This document shows positions 27,477 through 37,127 of a DNA stretch of 64,000 nucleotides, piece by piece (position 1 is the first letter of the stretch; each line of letters begins with the position of its first letter). Below the pieces are notes generated by a model. It was not told the origin of the DNA. It ran no database searches and saw nothing but the letters and a program-made list of their open reading frames with translations. Where the stretch lies: NCBI RefSeq assembly GCF_029223585.1, contig NZ_CP119423.1, forward strand, positions 186,001 through 250,000, given 5' to 3'. This DNA comes from Photobacterium sp. DA100 (GTDB lineage: Bacteria; Pseudomonadota; Gammaproteobacteria; Enterobacterales; Vibrionaceae). Made by a program: the position numbers and the translations under genes.

Positions 27477-28048
27477 TAGCAAAAGTCAATTTACTCCCGT
27501 GGCGGGAAGAGGGGAAAAAGCGCTACCGACAGCGCTTCGGCCTGATGCTGGGAGGGGCTGTTGTGGCGGCGGTGTTGCTGGTGGGCATGAGCGGCTGGCT
27601 GTTCGATACGCAGCTCGATATCCAGTCGGAACGCAATACCCGGATACAACAGGAAATCAGCGTGCTTGAAAACAAACTCTCGTTGCTGCCGGAGATGGAT
27701 ATCCAGCGAGAAGCCCTGCTCAAGCGGCTGAGCGTGATCACCGATATCCAAAAAGGCCGCAACCATATCACCCAGTTGCTCGGCTTGCTGCCCGGTTTGG
27801 TTCCGCAAGGGGTGTATCTCGATGATATCTCGCTGACTGGCGAGCAGGTCAAGTTCAGTGGCAAAGGGGAGTCGAACGGGCATTTGGCTACTCTGTTGGC
27901 CAATGCTGAACAATCCGAATGGGTAAGGGATGTCACCATGCACTCGATAGTCCGTGCCAGTGATAAAGAAGCCTTGATCCAGTTTAAGGCGTCGTTTGTG
28001 CTGGCCTCATCGCCGGCCAGCAGCGATGGAAGGAGCCGCAATGATTGA
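27473..28048 (+). CDS. pilN: PilN, type IV pilus alignment protein
   Basis: 191 residues, starting in a 4-base overlap with pilM. The conserved PilN N-terminus IAKVNLLPWREE (2-13), which docks into PilM, is followed by one transmembrane helix (LMLGGAVVAAVLLVGMSGWLF, split near 24-43) and a periplasmic part with a coiled coil (QEISVLENKLSLL) and a ferredoxin-like fold. PilN forms heterodimers with PilO in the inner membrane. Confidence 0.92.
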   Translation: MIAKVNLLPWREEGKKRYRQRFGLMLGGAVVAAVLLVGMSGWLFDTQLDIQSERNTRIQQEISVLENKLSLLPEMDIQREALLKRLSVITDIQKGRNHITQLLGLLPGLVPQGVYLDDISLTGEQVKFSGKGESNGHLATLLANAEQSEWVRDVTMHSIVRASDKEALIQFKASFVLASSPASSDGRSRND

Positions 28049-28631
28049 TTGGCAAGAATTGGAACTTGATGAAATGCCCGATTGGCCGTTGATGGCCCAG
28101 GCACTGGTTGTCCTTATCGTGGCCGGTGTAGTGGCATTGGCGGGGTACTGGTATTGGGTCTCCCCCCGGCTGGACAGTCTGGAAGGACTCAAGTCCCAAG
28201 AGCAGGAGCTGCGGCTGCAGCTTGTCCGGCGGGCCAACCAGGTGGCGGCGTTGCCGAAAGTCCGTGAGCAGGTGGAGATGTTGCACAGTCGCTACCTGCA
28301 AGTAGTGGAGCAGTTGCCCGAAGAGGATGAGCTATCGAGTCTGCTGGCCAGTGTGAATGACATCGGAGTACGCAATGGGCTTGATTTCCAGCGTATTGAA
28401 TGGGCAGCACGGGTTGAGCACCCGCTGTTTTTCGAATTGCCGCTCCATATCAATGTCGTTGGCCGCTATGAGGATATAGGCCGCTTTGCCGCCGATATTG
28501 CCCAGCTGCCTCGCATTGTCTCGCTGAAGGATATCGATCTGCGCCGGAGCCACTCCCAGCCGGGGTTACTGCAGCTTAAGGTGGCGGCAACGACTTATCG
28601 TTTCAAGGCACCGTCGATGGAGGGAGCATGA
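28041..28631 (+). CDS. pilO: PilO, type IV pilus alignment protein
   Basis: 196 residues starting at ATG 28041 after AAGGAG, in an 8-base overlap with pilN; 15 extra codons upstream in frame were rejected. A cytoplasmic tail (MIDWQELELDEMPDWP) precedes one transmembrane helix (about 19-41: LMAQALVVLIVAGVVALAGY), a coiled coil rich in Leu/Gln/Glu, and a periplasmic ferredoxin-like domain. It pairs with PilN and positions PilP and the PilQ secretin. Confidence 0.91.
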   Translation: MIDWQELELDEMPDWPLMAQALVVLIVAGVVALAGYWYWVSPRLDSLEGLKSQEQELRLQLVRRANQVAALPKVREQVEMLHSRYLQVVEQLPEEDELSSLLASVNDIGVRNGLDFQRIEWAARVEHPLFFELPLHINVVGRYEDIGRFAADIAQLPRIVSLKDIDLRRSHSQPGLLQLKVAATTYRFKAPSMEGA

Positions 28632-29161
28632 CGATCAAGCCAATTCTTTGTCTCGGGCTCTGGCTGGCACTGATGGGGTGCCAAGCCAATGATGACTCAG
28701 TCGAGCTGTTTATCAACCAGGCATACCAGCAGGCTGTCGCCCGCGTCGAGCCGCTGGATGAGCAGCCGGTTTTTGTGGCGCAAGTGTTCACGATGAGCAG
28801 TGAACGCTCTCCCTTTCAGTTGCCTCACCAGGAGCCTGGTATCCCCGGGTGGGAAGAAGGCAAAGCCTGTTGGCAGCCGAGGCAGAGGGAGCGCTCGTCA
28901 CCCCTGGAGAGCTTTTCGCTTGATCAGCTCAGTATGCGCGGGGTGATAGGTGGTGGCGGCAAGGAGTGGGCGCTGATCCATACCCCCGATGGTGCGCTGG
29001 TCAGGGTAAGGGAAGGAAGTTATGTCGGCAGAAATCATGGCCGGGTAATGGCCGTCACGGCTAATAAGGTGGCCATAGAGCAAATTATGCCGGATGGGGA
29101 CGGCTGTTGGTTGAAGATCCCCGCGATATTGAAGCTGGCATCGCAAGCACTACCAGAATAG
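28628..29161 (+). CDS. pilP: PilP, type IV pilus lipoprotein
   Basis: 177 residues, overlapping pilO by 4 bases. A lipoprotein signal ends LALMGC with the lipidated Cys at 18. The C-terminal HR-like beta domain (SLDQLSMRGVIGGGGKEWALI, around residue 98 onward, and VREGSYVGRNHGRVMAV) is the part that contacts PilQ. PilP links the inner-membrane PilNO complex to the outer-membrane secretin. The Pro-rich central linker, expected in the family, is short here. Confidence 0.91.
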   Translation: MTIKPILCLGLWLALMGCQANDDSVELFINQAYQQAVARVEPLDEQPVFVAQVFTMSSERSPFQLPHQEPGIPGWEEGKACWQPRQRERSSPLESFSLDQLSMRGVIGGGGKEWALIHTPDGALVRVREGSYVGRNHGRVMAVTANKVAIEQIMPDGDGCWLKIPAILKLASQALPE

Positions 29162-29172
29162 AGATAGAACGG

Positions 29173-30924
29173 ATGACAAGGAAATGGTTGCAGGCCCTGC
29201 GGTTGAGATGGGCAAAGAGAGTGGCACGGGGTGGCTGGGGGGTACTGCTCGGCGTGGCGTTGCTGCATGGCCATGCGGTTGCCGCCAACGCGGTCACGCA
29301 GATCAGCAGTATCGACTTTTCCCGTAACGTAAAGGGGGACGGCGTGTTGGAGGTGGTGTTGTCGAGCGGGGCCGTTGAGGTCGGTGCTCGGCGGCTGGAT
29401 AAGCAACTGGTGATCGAGTTGCCGCAGGCAGAGCTGCCCGAGGAGTTGGTCTATGTGCTTGATGTCAAGGAGTTCGGCACCCCGGTACTCGCCGTTGAAA
29501 CTTTCCAGGTGACAAGCGGTAGCCGGTTGGTACTGGCCGTTGAGGGGGATTACCGCTACGACTACATCACCCGGGATACGGCAGGGAGCACGTCGCTGTT
29601 AGTGACGGTACAGCCGGCCGTGCAGCCGCAGGGGGGCAATGGTGGCGGAGCGGGGATCCGCTACGATAGCAAGCCGATTTCGATTAACTTCCAAGATGTG
29701 CCGGTACGCAACGTGCTGCAACTTATCGCCGAGTATAACGATTTCAACTTGGTGGTCTCAGACTCGGTGCAGGGTAACCTGACTTTACGCCTCGACGAGG
29801 TACCCTGGCAACAGGTACTGGATATCATTCTCCGGGCTAAGGGACTGGACAAGCGAGAGCAGGGCTCGGTATTGATGGTAGCACCCAAGGAGGAGCTCGC
29901 CCGCAGCGAGCAGCAGGTGCTGGAATCGAAGCGCAAGGCCGAGGAGCTGGCCTCGCTGCGTTCGGAGATCTTCAAGATAAATTACGCCAATGCGCTTGAA
30001 CTGGGAGGGCTGCTGCAGGGGGCCGATGACGGGATCAGCATGCTATCGGCCCGGGGCTCACTGCATATCGATGAGCGGACCAACTCTCTGATCATCAATG
30101 ATATTCCTGACAGCCTGGCCAATATCCGTGACATAGTGGCAGCGCTAGACATACCGGTACAGCAGGTCGAAATCGAAGCCAGGATTGTCACCATCAACGA
30201 GGGGGATATCGATGAACTGGGCGTCCGTTGGGGGATCCTCAAGACCAACGGCAGCTCGACGGTTGGTGGCTCGATCGAGGGGAATTTGGCGTCGGCCGGG
30301 CTGCTGGATATCACCGATGGCGAGAAGGCGGTGGAGAACTTCCTCAATGTCAACTTGGGGGCAACCTCTCCCGGCGCCTCAAGCATTGCCTTTCAGGTCG
30401 CCAAGATGGGCGATATCTTGCTCGACCTGGAGCTCTCGGCCCTGCAGTCGGAACAGAAGGCTGAAGTGATCTCCAGCCCAAGGCTGGTGACCACCAACAA
30501 GAAAATGGCCTACATCGAGCAGGGAACTGAAATTCCCTACCTCGAGGCGGCTTCCAGCGGTGCCGTTTCGGTCAGCTTCAAGAAAGCGGTGCTGAGCCTG
30601 ATGGTGACCCCGCAAATCACCTCGGACGGTAACCTGGTGCTGGATCTGGTGGTGACCCAGGACAAAAAAGGCAAGGTGGTGCAAACCGGTACGGGTGAAG
30701 CGGTGGCCATCGACACCCAGCGTATCGGTACCCAGGTGCTGGTGGCAAACGGCGAAACGGTGGTGCTCGGCGGGATCTACCAGCACGCCATCAATAATAC
30801 GGTACGCAAGGTGCCGCTGCTGGGGGATTTGCCCATGCTGGGGGCACTGTTCCGCCATCGGCTGGAAGAGCTGGGCAAGAAGGAGCTGCTGATTTTTGTC
30901 ACGCCCAAAATTGTCTACCAGTGA
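29173..30924 (+). CDS. pilQ: PilQ, type IV pilus secretin
   Basis: 583 residues. The start at 29173 follows AGATAGAACGG and begins a basic signal peptide that ends near HGHAVAANA (about residue 38). An AMIN domain (about 45-140) is followed by an N0 domain (ISINFQDVPVRNVLQLIAEY), an N1/KH-like domain (SLIINDIPDSLANIRDIVAALD) and the C-terminal secretin barrel (EAQIV-type EARIVTINEGDIDELGVRWG; VISSPRLVTTNKKMAYIEQG; GIYQH; LGDLPMLGALFRH; KKELLIFVTPKIV). It forms the outer-membrane pore for the pilus and, in vibrios, for DNA uptake. Only one AMIN domain is evident. Confidence 0.95.
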   Translation: MTRKWLQALRLRWAKRVARGGWGVLLGVALLHGHAVAANAVTQISSIDFSRNVKGDGVLEVVLSSGAVEVGARRLDKQLVIELPQAELPEELVYVLDVKEFGTPVLAVETFQVTSGSRLVLAVEGDYRYDYITRDTAGSTSLLVTVQPAVQPQGGNGGGAGIRYDSKPISINFQDVPVRNVLQLIAEYNDFNLVVSDSVQGNLTLRLDEVPWQQVLDIILRAKGLDKREQGSVLMVAPKEELARSEQQVLESKRKAEELASLRSEIFKINYANALELGGLLQGADDGISMLSARGSLHIDERTNSLIINDIPDSLANIRDIVAALDIPVQQVEIEARIVTINEGDIDELGVRWGILKTNGSSTVGGSIEGNLASAGLLDITDGEKAVENFLNVNLGATSPGASSIAFQVAKMGDILLDLELSALQSEQKAEVISSPRLVTTNKKMAYIEQGTEIPYLEAASSGAVSVSFKKAVLSLMVTPQITSDGNLVLDLVVTQDKKGKVVQTGTGEAVAIDTQRIGTQVLVANGETVVLGGIYQHAINNTVRKVPLLGDLPMLGALFRHRLEELGKKELLIFVTPKIVYQ

Positions 30925-30941
30925 TCTATTTTTGGCCGCGC

Positions 30942-30964
30942 GCTGGGACAATAATCGTCCCAGC
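30942..30964 (+). other. Stem-loop after pilQ without U-tract
   Basis: GCTGGGAC (30942-30949), loop AATAATC, GTCCCAGC (30957-30964): a perfect 8-bp stem 17 bases after the pilQ stop. No T-run follows, so it may protect the mRNA end or work with Rho rather than terminate alone. Confidence 0.6.
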
Positions 30965-31014
30965 ATTGCGCCAGAACGGAATTAATCCCCACCTAGCTAT
31001 TGCCAACAGCGGCC

Positions 31015-31043
31015 TTGTCCTGAGATAATTTTCGATCTTATCA
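31015..31043 (+). promoter_or_regulatory. aroK promoter candidate
   Basis: TTGTCC (31015-31020), 17 bases, TTATCA (31038-31043). It would start a transcript about 88 bases before aroK. A moderate match only. Confidence 0.4.
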
Positions 31044-31137
31044 CGAATTAAATGTGAGGAAGTTGGCGCCTCGGGCTTGATTTATCGAAGCCTGCGGGCG
31101 GTGTCGTTTTATTAACCGCGCGTAAATATTGCTAAAA

Positions 31138-31656
31138 ATGGCTGAAAAACGAAATATTTTCCTGGTCGGCCCGATGGGTGCCGGCAAAAGTACTATCGGT
31201 AGACACCTTGCACAGCAGCTGCATATGGAGTTTTTTGATTCAGATACTGTGATTGAAGAGCGTACCGGTGCTGATATTAGCTGGGTATTCGATGTTGAAG
31301 GTGAAGACGGCTTCCGTGCTCGTGAAGAGAACGTGATTGACGATCTGACTCAGAAGCAGGGGATTGTGCTGGCAACGGGTGGTGGCTCGGTGAAGAGCAA
31401 AGAAAGCCGTAACCGCCTTTCTGCCCGTGGCATTGTGGTCTACCTTGAGACGACTATCGAGAAGCAGCTGGCACGTACTCAGCGCGATAAAAAGCGTCCA
31501 CTACTGCAAACTGATACTCCTCGCGACGTATTGGAATCACTTGCAGACGAGCGTAATCCATTGTATGAAGAAGTAGCAGACTACGTGGTTCGCACTGATG
31601 ATCAGAGCGCCAAGGTAGTTGCTAATCAAATCATCAAAATGCTAGAAGAGCGTTAA
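31138..31656 (+). CDS. aroK: AroK, shikimate kinase I
   Basis: 172 residues (173 in E. coli). The P-loop is [13 protein letters not shown] (10-22); [21 protein letters not shown] and the LID arginines of [10 protein letters not shown] are present. It phosphorylates shikimate in chorismate synthesis. The start [12 protein letters not shown] matches E. coli; a TTG three codons upstream is less likely. The ATG has no recognisable Shine-Dalgarno: the sequence in front is AT-rich. It is followed after 18 bases by aroB, and the aroK-aroB-damX-dam order is the classical one. Confidence 0.96.
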   Translation: MAEKRNIFLVGPMGAGKSTIGRHLAQQLHMEFFDSDTVIEERTGADISWVFDVEGEDGFRAREENVIDDLTQKQGIVLATGGGSVKSKESRNRLSARGIVVYLETTIEKQLARTQRDKKRPLLQTDTPRDVLESLADERNPLYEEVADYVVRTDDQSAKVVANQIIKMLEER

Positions 31657-31674
31657 TCGAAAAGAGAGCTGGCC

Positions 31675-32754
31675 ATGGAACGGATCAACGTCAATCTTGG
31701 TGACAGAAGTTACCCTATCTCAATCGGCGCCGAGTTATTCGATAACCCGGCGTTGTTTTCCTCTGCCATCCCGGCAGGCCGACGCGTTGTTGTGGTCAGT
31801 AATGAAACGGTAGCCCCGCTGTATGCCGAGCAGATCATCGGGACTATCCGTTCGCTGCCAAGCGACGTCGCTTTGCTGTCACTGCCCGACGGCGAACAGT
31901 ACAAAACCCTCGATACTTTCAATCAAATCATGTCCTTCCTGCTAGAAGGCAACTACGGCCGCGATGTGGTCCTGGTCGCCCTGGGCGGAGGGGTGATTGG
32001 GGATATTGTCGGTTTTGCGGCTGCCTGCTTCCAGCGCGGGGTGGATTTTGTCCAGGTCCCGACCACACTACTGGCCCAGGTCGACTCCTCGGTCGGCGGC
32101 AAGACGGCGGTCAATCATCCGTTGGGTAAAAATATGGTCGGGGCGTTCTACCAGCCGAAAGCGGTAGTGATCGACAACCACTGCTTGCAGACCTTGCCTG
32201 CCCGCGAGTTTGCAGCAGGTATGGCGGAAGTGATCAAGTACGGCATTATTGTCGACGCTGATTTCTTTGTTTGGCTCGAGCAGAACATCGACAAGCTTCA
32301 AGCCCTTGATAACGATGCCCTGAGTTATGCCATTGCCCGTTGCTGCCAAATCAAGGCCGATGTGGTGGCGGCTGACGAAAAGGAATCGGGGGTTAGGGCA
32401 TTGCTTAACCTTGGCCATACCTTCGGTCATGCTATCGAGGCCGAAATGGGCTATGGTAACTGGCTACACGGAGAAGCGGTTGCTGCTGGCACGGTACAGG
32501 CTGCCCGCACCGCGCAACTGCAGGGGCTTATCGCAGAGGAAGATGTCGAGCGTATTATCCGCTTGCTGGAAAAAGCCAACCTGCCGGTAAAAGGCCCGGA
32601 AGGCATGGACTTTGATGCTTACATGAAGCATATGATGCGAGACAAAAAAGTACTTTCTGGTCAGCTGCGTCTGATCCTGCCGACCGGTATTGGCAGTGCA
32701 GAAGTCGTCGCTGGTGTACCGGAAGACGTACTGCGCCAAGCGGTACAAGCCTGA
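31675..32754 (+). CDS. aroB: AroB, 3-dehydroquinate synthase
   Basis: 359 residues. It converts DAHP to 3-dehydroquinate, the second step of the shikimate pathway, with NAD and a divalent metal. Conserved segments are [10 protein letters not shown] (NAD/substrate), [54 protein letters not shown] (first metal Glu) and [16 protein letters not shown] plus WLHGEAVA (metal histidines). An AGAGAGCTGG ribosome site precedes ATG. Confidence 0.97.
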   Translation: MERINVNLGDRSYPISIGAELFDNPALFSSAIPAGRRVVVVSNETVAPLYAEQIIGTIRSLPSDVALLSLPDGEQYKTLDTFNQIMSFLLEGNYGRDVVLVALGGGVIGDIVGFAAACFQRGVDFVQVPTTLLAQVDSSVGGKTAVNHPLGKNMVGAFYQPKAVVIDNHCLQTLPAREFAAGMAEVIKYGIIVDADFFVWLEQNIDKLQALDNDALSYAIARCCQIKADVVAADEKESGVRALLNLGHTFGHAIEAEMGYGNWLHGEAVAAGTVQAARTAQLQGLIAEEDVERIIRLLEKANLPVKGPEGMDFDAYMKHMMRDKKVLSGQLRLILPTGIGSAEVVAGVPEDVLRQAVQA

Positions 32755-32769
32755 TCCCGTAGGTTGCCT

Positions 32770-34350
32770 ATGAGCCGCGGCCTACACTTGAACCCGCTGG
32801 ATTTGGATTCCCAAGTCCAGCTTCTTTCCCGACTGCAGTTTCTCACCCGCTTCAGCTCCAACCTCATCCAGGTGACGGGTAATGAAGGGGCCGGTAAAAC
32901 CTGGCTCTCCCAGCGCTATCTCGAACACTGGGCCGGTGATTCCCGCCAGTCCTTACTGCTTTGCCATCCCAACCAGCAGGACGGTCAGCACCGCTCGATT
33001 ATACTCCAGCAACTTGCTCCCCGCGCCGTGTTCAATGAGCAGGATCCGCTCGGCCAGAGTCTTGAACGTTTGTGTCAGGGCCAGCCGGTCAATGCGTTGA
33101 TCGTGGTTGATGATGCGCATTTGCTGAGCCAGGAACTGGTGGCTGAGCTGTGGGGGATTGTGCAGCAGGCCCGTCTCTATCCGGACTGGCAGGTCAATGT
33201 ACTGCTGTTTAGCTACAGCAGCAGGCTGGATAAATACCTGGGCCAGCTGGTACAGGGACAGGGCAACACGCCGCTGGAGGTAGAAATCGGTCCGCTGTCG
33301 GAACAAGAAGCCCAGTTGATGGTCGAAAAGTTGTTTGATGGCGAGCACCTTGATGCGCAGGGAAGGCGGAGGATCCGCGAGCTGGCTTCAAGCTGTGCCC
33401 CGCTGCCGGGGGAGTTGCTCAAGCTCGAATTAGCAGAGGATAAGGATATGGCTGAAAAAGTATCCCGCAGGGTATCGCCGCTGGCGCTGCTGGGCGGATT
33501 GGTTGTGGTCGTGGTCGCCGTGATAGCCTGGTGGTTCATGCCGCTTGACGATGAGCGCCCGACTCCGGGGGGGATCCCTCAAGCACAGTTGGATCGGCTG
33601 CCGGACGAGCCGGCTGAGACGGCCATCGCAGATGATAATGCGGTTTCGCCGGTGCCTGATTCAACGCCAGCCGTTGAAGAGGACAGCCATGCCCTGCCGC
33701 CGGATGTGTCGGTCGAAGGGCTGACGGTCGGCCGTCGTGATAGTGCCCCTCGGGTTGTCGTGCCCTCCGATGTGGTTGACGCAATGCTGGATGAACAGCA
33801 GCTCGGCGGCACTGGCGAGCAGGCGGTCGCCGAACGCCAGGATAGCCTGCAGCCGAGCTTACCCGAAGGACAGCCGGTAGCGCTGCCAGAGGTTCACCCC
33901 GATGGTGACAGCCCGCAACCAGTCCCCGAGGCAGGGGAAGACTCCGCAGCCCGCTCTGAGCCGCCGGTTGAGGTGACCGAGCTCGATGCCGCGGAGGGCG
34001 CTGCGGTAGAGGAAGGGGCATCGGCTGTCGCTGCCACTCCCGTTGTCGCTCAAGAGCTGGGCAGCAAGCTGCGCGCAGTTGCGCCTGAGCACTATGCCCT
34101 GCAGCTGGCGGCAATGCGCTCATTGCCGACCGCCCAGCAGTTTATCCTGGATTATGATATCGAAACCTTGGCCGAAGTGTACGAGACCCGCCGTAACGGT
34201 GTGGCGTGGTTTATTATCGTCACCGGCGACTACCCGGATGTGCAGTCGGCACGCCTTGCCGAAAGCCGTCTGCCGGCCCAGTTGCAGTCGGTCGATCCCT
34301 GGGTGAAGTCCTACCGCCAGATCCATACTGAAATGGATCGGGCTAAATAA
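32770..34350 (+). CDS. damX: DamX, SPOR-domain cell-division protein with AAA module
   Basis: 526 residues. The N-terminal AAA/ExeA-like domain has a Walker A (GNEGAGKTWLS, about 40-50) and Walker B (ALIVVDDAHLL); one transmembrane helix follows (LLGGLVVVVVAVIAWWF, near 240-256); then about 190 residues of low-complexity, Pro/Glu/Ala-rich linker; and a C-terminal SPOR domain (HYALQLAAMRSLPTAQQF ... WFIIVTGDY) that binds septal denuded glycan. DamX localises to the division ring and modulates division. ATG at 32770 is preferred to a TTG two codons earlier. The full-length AAA module makes this the longer DamX type; E. coli DamX is 428 residues. Confidence 0.9.
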   Translation: MSRGLHLNPLDLDSQVQLLSRLQFLTRFSSNLIQVTGNEGAGKTWLSQRYLEHWAGDSRQSLLLCHPNQQDGQHRSIILQQLAPRAVFNEQDPLGQSLERLCQGQPVNALIVVDDAHLLSQELVAELWGIVQQARLYPDWQVNVLLFSYSSRLDKYLGQLVQGQGNTPLEVEIGPLSEQEAQLMVEKLFDGEHLDAQGRRRIRELASSCAPLPGELLKLELAEDKDMAEKVSRRVSPLALLGGLVVVVVAVIAWWFMPLDDERPTPGGIPQAQLDRLPDEPAETAIADDNAVSPVPDSTPAVEEDSHALPPDVSVEGLTVGRRDSAPRVVVPSDVVDAMLDEQQLGGTGEQAVAERQDSLQPSLPEGQPVALPEVHPDGDSPQPVPEAGEDSAARSEPPVEVTELDAAEGAAVEEGASAVAATPVVAQELGSKLRAVAPEHYALQLAAMRSLPTAQQFILDYDIETLAEVYETRRNGVAWFIIVTGDYPDVQSARLAESRLPAQLQSVDPWVKSYRQIHTEMDRAK

Positions 34351-34454
34351 CCTGTTTCTTTGTCAGATATTTCCCTCAAGCGGTACAGACACAGATTGAA
34401 ATGGTGTACAATCCGCCACCTTTCGTTACAAAGTCGGTATTGGTGGTCAGCTGA

Positions 34455-35279
34455 ATGAAAAAGCATCGTGCATTCCTGAAATGGGCTGGAGGTAAATATT
34501 CTCTGGTCGAGGAGATCGAGCGCCACTTGCCGCCTGCGCGAAAATTGGTCGAGCCCTTTGTCGGTGCCGGCTCGGTTTTTCTCAATACGGATTTCGAGCA
34601 GTACCTGCTTGCCGATATCAATCCCGATTTGATTAACCTCTACAATATCCTCAAGGACAACCCCGAGCAGTATGTGCGCGATTCCAAGGCGCTATTTACC
34701 CCGGAATATAATCAGAAGGGGGCATACCTGGAGATCCGTGAGGCGTTCAACAACACCCAGGATCCGTACTTGCGCTCGTTGTACTTCCTGTACATGAACC
34801 GCCACGGTTTCAACGGATTGTGCCGCTACAACAAGAAAGGTGGCTTCAATGTGCCGTTCGGCTCGTACAAGAAGCCGTACTTCCCGGAAGATGAGCTGTA
34901 TTTCTTTGCCGAAAAAGCCAAGCGGGCCACCTTTGTCTGCGAGGGCTACCAGCAGACTTTCTCGCGGGCGCGCAAGGGGTGTGTCGTGTACTGTGATCCA
35001 CCGTATGCGCCACTCTCGACCACGGCAAACTTTACGTCATATGCCGGCAATGGCTTCAGCCTCGATGATCAGGCGGCGTTGGCCGATGCCGCCGAGAAGG
35101 CGGCAACCGAGCGCGATATACCGGTGCTGATTTCCAACCATGACACCACCTTGACCCGCCGCTTGTACCACGGTGCCGAGCTGTCTGTGGTTAAGGTCAA
35201 GCGTACCATCAGCCGCAATGGCGGTGGCCGTAACAAGGTCGATGAGCTGCTGGCCCTGTTTCGGCCGTCACAAGGCTAA
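34455..35279 (+). CDS. dam: Dam, DNA adenine (GATC) methyltransferase
   Basis: 274 residues. N6-adenine methyltransferase of the alpha class: FLKWAGGK (SAM-binding motif I region, 7-14), PFVGAGSVF, and the catalytic DPPY at 181-184, the same position as E. coli Dam. It marks GATC for mismatch repair and replication timing, and Dam is essential in V. cholerae because of chromosome II replication. A 104-bp gap separates it from damX. The next gene on this strand is rpe, but a short minus-strand gene lies in between. Confidence 0.97.
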   Translation: MKKHRAFLKWAGGKYSLVEEIERHLPPARKLVEPFVGAGSVFLNTDFEQYLLADINPDLINLYNILKDNPEQYVRDSKALFTPEYNQKGAYLEIREAFNNTQDPYLRSLYFLYMNRHGFNGLCRYNKKGGFNVPFGSYKKPYFPEDELYFFAEKAKRATFVCEGYQQTFSRARKGCVVYCDPPYAPLSTTANFTSYAGNGFSLDDQAALADAAEKAATERDIPVLISNHDTTLTRRLYHGAELSVVKVKRTISRNGGGRNKVDELLALFRPSQG

Positions 35280-35286
35280 GCACACG

Positions 35287-35484
35287 CTAGCCGCTGCTGA
35301 CCAGCTGGCTGATAGCGACCAGCACCCCGACAAACAGCGCGATAGCAGCGAGACCGGCCACAATAAATGGCAGCGGGCGCTGCTGGCTGAAATCTATCTC
35401 CCTGTTTTTCTCCGACTGCACCCCGAACAGTGCCCCGGCGATGCTTTTCACTAAGTTGGGGCGGGGCGGTTTGCGCTCGGCCAT
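35287..35484 (-). CDS. DUF2970 family small membrane protein
   Basis: 65 residues with a basic Pro-rich N-terminus (MAERKPPRPNLVKSIAGALFGVQSEKNREIDF, the family's FGVQS-KNREIDF segment at about 20-32) and one C-terminal transmembrane helix (PFIVAGLAAIALFVGVLVAI). It is convergent with dam, with only 7 bases between the stops, and divergent from rpe. A GGAGATAAACC ribosome site precedes ATG. Function of the family is unknown; similar proteins are found in many gammaproteobacteria. Confidence 0.75.
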   Translation of the reverse strand: MAERKPPRPNLVKSIAGALFGVQSEKNREIDFSQQRPLPFIVAGLAAIALFVGVLVAISQLVSSG

Positions 35485-35677
35485 GGTTTATCTCCGTATA
35501 AAACAGTCACTGTTGAGTTTCTATATCTACCGCTTGCGACATCCGGCAGCCCGAACATAAGTGTAGCTGCCCTGTGGCACACCCATCTCGAAATCCGGTA
35601 AGACATCATCTTGAGGATCGGGTAGAATTGCGCCGACTTCCGATAACGTTTTCGTTTGTACCGTATAGAGGCTGAAC

Positions 35678-36352
35678 ATGAAGGACTTTTTGATCGCTCC
35701 ATCTATCCTGTCTGCAGATTTTGCTCGTCTTGGCGAGGATGTAGAGAAAGTATTGGCAGCTGGTGCCGATGTCGTGCACTTTGACGTGATGGACAACCAC
35801 TACGTACCGAACCTGACTTTCGGTGCGCCAGTGTGCAAGGCCCTGCGTGACTACGGTATTACTGCGCCGATCGACGTACACCTGATGGTGAAGCCGGTGG
35901 ATCGCATTATTCCTGATTTTGCCAAGGCCGGTGCGACCATGATCACTATCCATGCCGAAGCGACCGAGCACCTGGATCGCTCACTGCAGCTGATCAAAGA
36001 GCACGGCTGCCAGGCCGGTGTGGTATTTAACCCGGCAACGCCGCTGCACTACCTTGACTACATCATGGACAAGGTTGACATGATCCTGTTGATGTCGGTC
36101 AACCCGGGCTTCGGCGGCCAGTCGTTTATCCCAGCGACACTGGACAAGCTGCGTGAAGTGCGCAAGCGCATCGATGCCTCAGGCCGCCAGATCCGTCTTG
36201 AAATTGACGGTGGGGTGAAGGTCGACAACATCCGCGAAATCGCCGAAGCCGGTGCGGATATGTTTGTGGCGGGCTCGGCGATTTTCAGCCAGCCGGACTA
36301 CAAGGCGGTGATCGATGAAATGCGTGCTGAGCTGGCCAAGGTTGAGCGCTAA
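35678..36352 (+). CDS. rpe: Ribulose-phosphate 3-epimerase
   Basis: 224 residues, a TIM barrel that interconverts ribulose 5-phosphate and xylulose 5-phosphate. Conserved metal and catalytic segments: [29 protein letters not shown] (metal His/Asp), [12 protein letters not shown] (metal His), [14 protein letters not shown] and LEIDGGV (catalytic Asp). The TAA overlaps the gph start by one base, so rpe and gph are coupled. The promoter must lie between 35485 and 35677, since the preceding gene is on the other strand. Confidence 0.97.
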   Translation: MKDFLIAPSILSADFARLGEDVEKVLAAGADVVHFDVMDNHYVPNLTFGAPVCKALRDYGITAPIDVHLMVKPVDRIIPDFAKAGATMITIHAEATEHLDRSLQLIKEHGCQAGVVFNPATPLHYLDYIMDKVDMILLMSVNPGFGGQSFIPATLDKLREVRKRIDASGRQIRLEIDGGVKVDNIREIAEAGADMFVAGSAIFSQPDYKAVIDEMRAELAKVER

Positions 36353-37041
36353 TGAGCCAGTTGAGCGGTATAGATTTTATTGCTTTTGACCTCGACGGTA
36401 CGCTGCTCGACAGCGTGCCGGACTTGGCCGATGCAGCTGACAAGACCATGCGCGCCTTGGGCCGCGCGGGGGTGACGGTTGAGCAGGTCACCACCTGGAT
36501 TGGCAACGGGGCCGATATCCTGATTGGCCGCGCCCTGAGCCAGAGCATTGATGTTGACCCGGCTCTCGACCCAGCCTTGCACCGTGAAGCCAGGGCGCTG
36601 TTTGACCGCTTCTACGAAGAAGGCGGCCATGAGAAGAGCGCGCTTTACCCTGGGGTCAGGGAGACGCTGGCGGCATTCCATGCTGCTGGGCTACCGATGG
36701 CTATCGTGACCAACAAGCCGGCCCAGTTTGTACCGCACTTGCTGGAAGAGCATGGCATCGCCGAGTATTTTGTCGATGTCATCGGTGGCGATACCTTCCC
36801 GCTGAAAAAACCGGATCCGTTTGCCCTGAACTGGTTGCTCGACAAACACCAGATCACGGCAGAGAAAATGCTGATGGTCGGTGACTCCCGTAACGATATC
36901 TTGGCGGCGAAAGCGGCGTCATGTTATGTTGTGGGGCTGACTTACGGCTACAACTATGGCCAGCCGATCAGCGAAAGTAACCCAGATATTGTACTGGATC
37001 ACTTCAGTCACTTGGCAGAAGTGGTTAAACTAGGCAGCTAG
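36352..37041 (+). CDS. gph: Phosphoglycolate phosphatase
   Basis: 229 residues of the HAD superfamily. Motif I FDLDGTLLDS (11-20) with the nucleophile Asp, motif II IVTNKPAQ, motif III and IV as KKPDPFAL and MVGDSRNDI. It removes 2-phosphoglycolate formed during repair of oxidative DNA ends. The 1-base overlap with rpe and the following trpS are the conserved order dam-rpe-gph-trpS. Confidence 0.95.
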   Translation: MSQLSGIDFIAFDLDGTLLDSVPDLADAADKTMRALGRAGVTVEQVTTWIGNGADILIGRALSQSIDVDPALDPALHREARALFDRFYEEGGHEKSALYPGVRETLAAFHAAGLPMAIVTNKPAQFVPHLLEEHGIAEYFVDVIGGDTFPLKKPDPFALNWLLDKHQITAEKMLMVGDSRNDILAAKAASCYVVGLTYGYNYGQPISESNPDIVLDHFSHLAEVVKLGS

Positions 37042-37127
37042 TACGTTCGGTGTTGTGCCGAGCCTGGATTGATATTGTGTCTGCGGCAGATAGCCGCAGC
37101 TTTTTTGTGACATAGGAAAATCTCATC

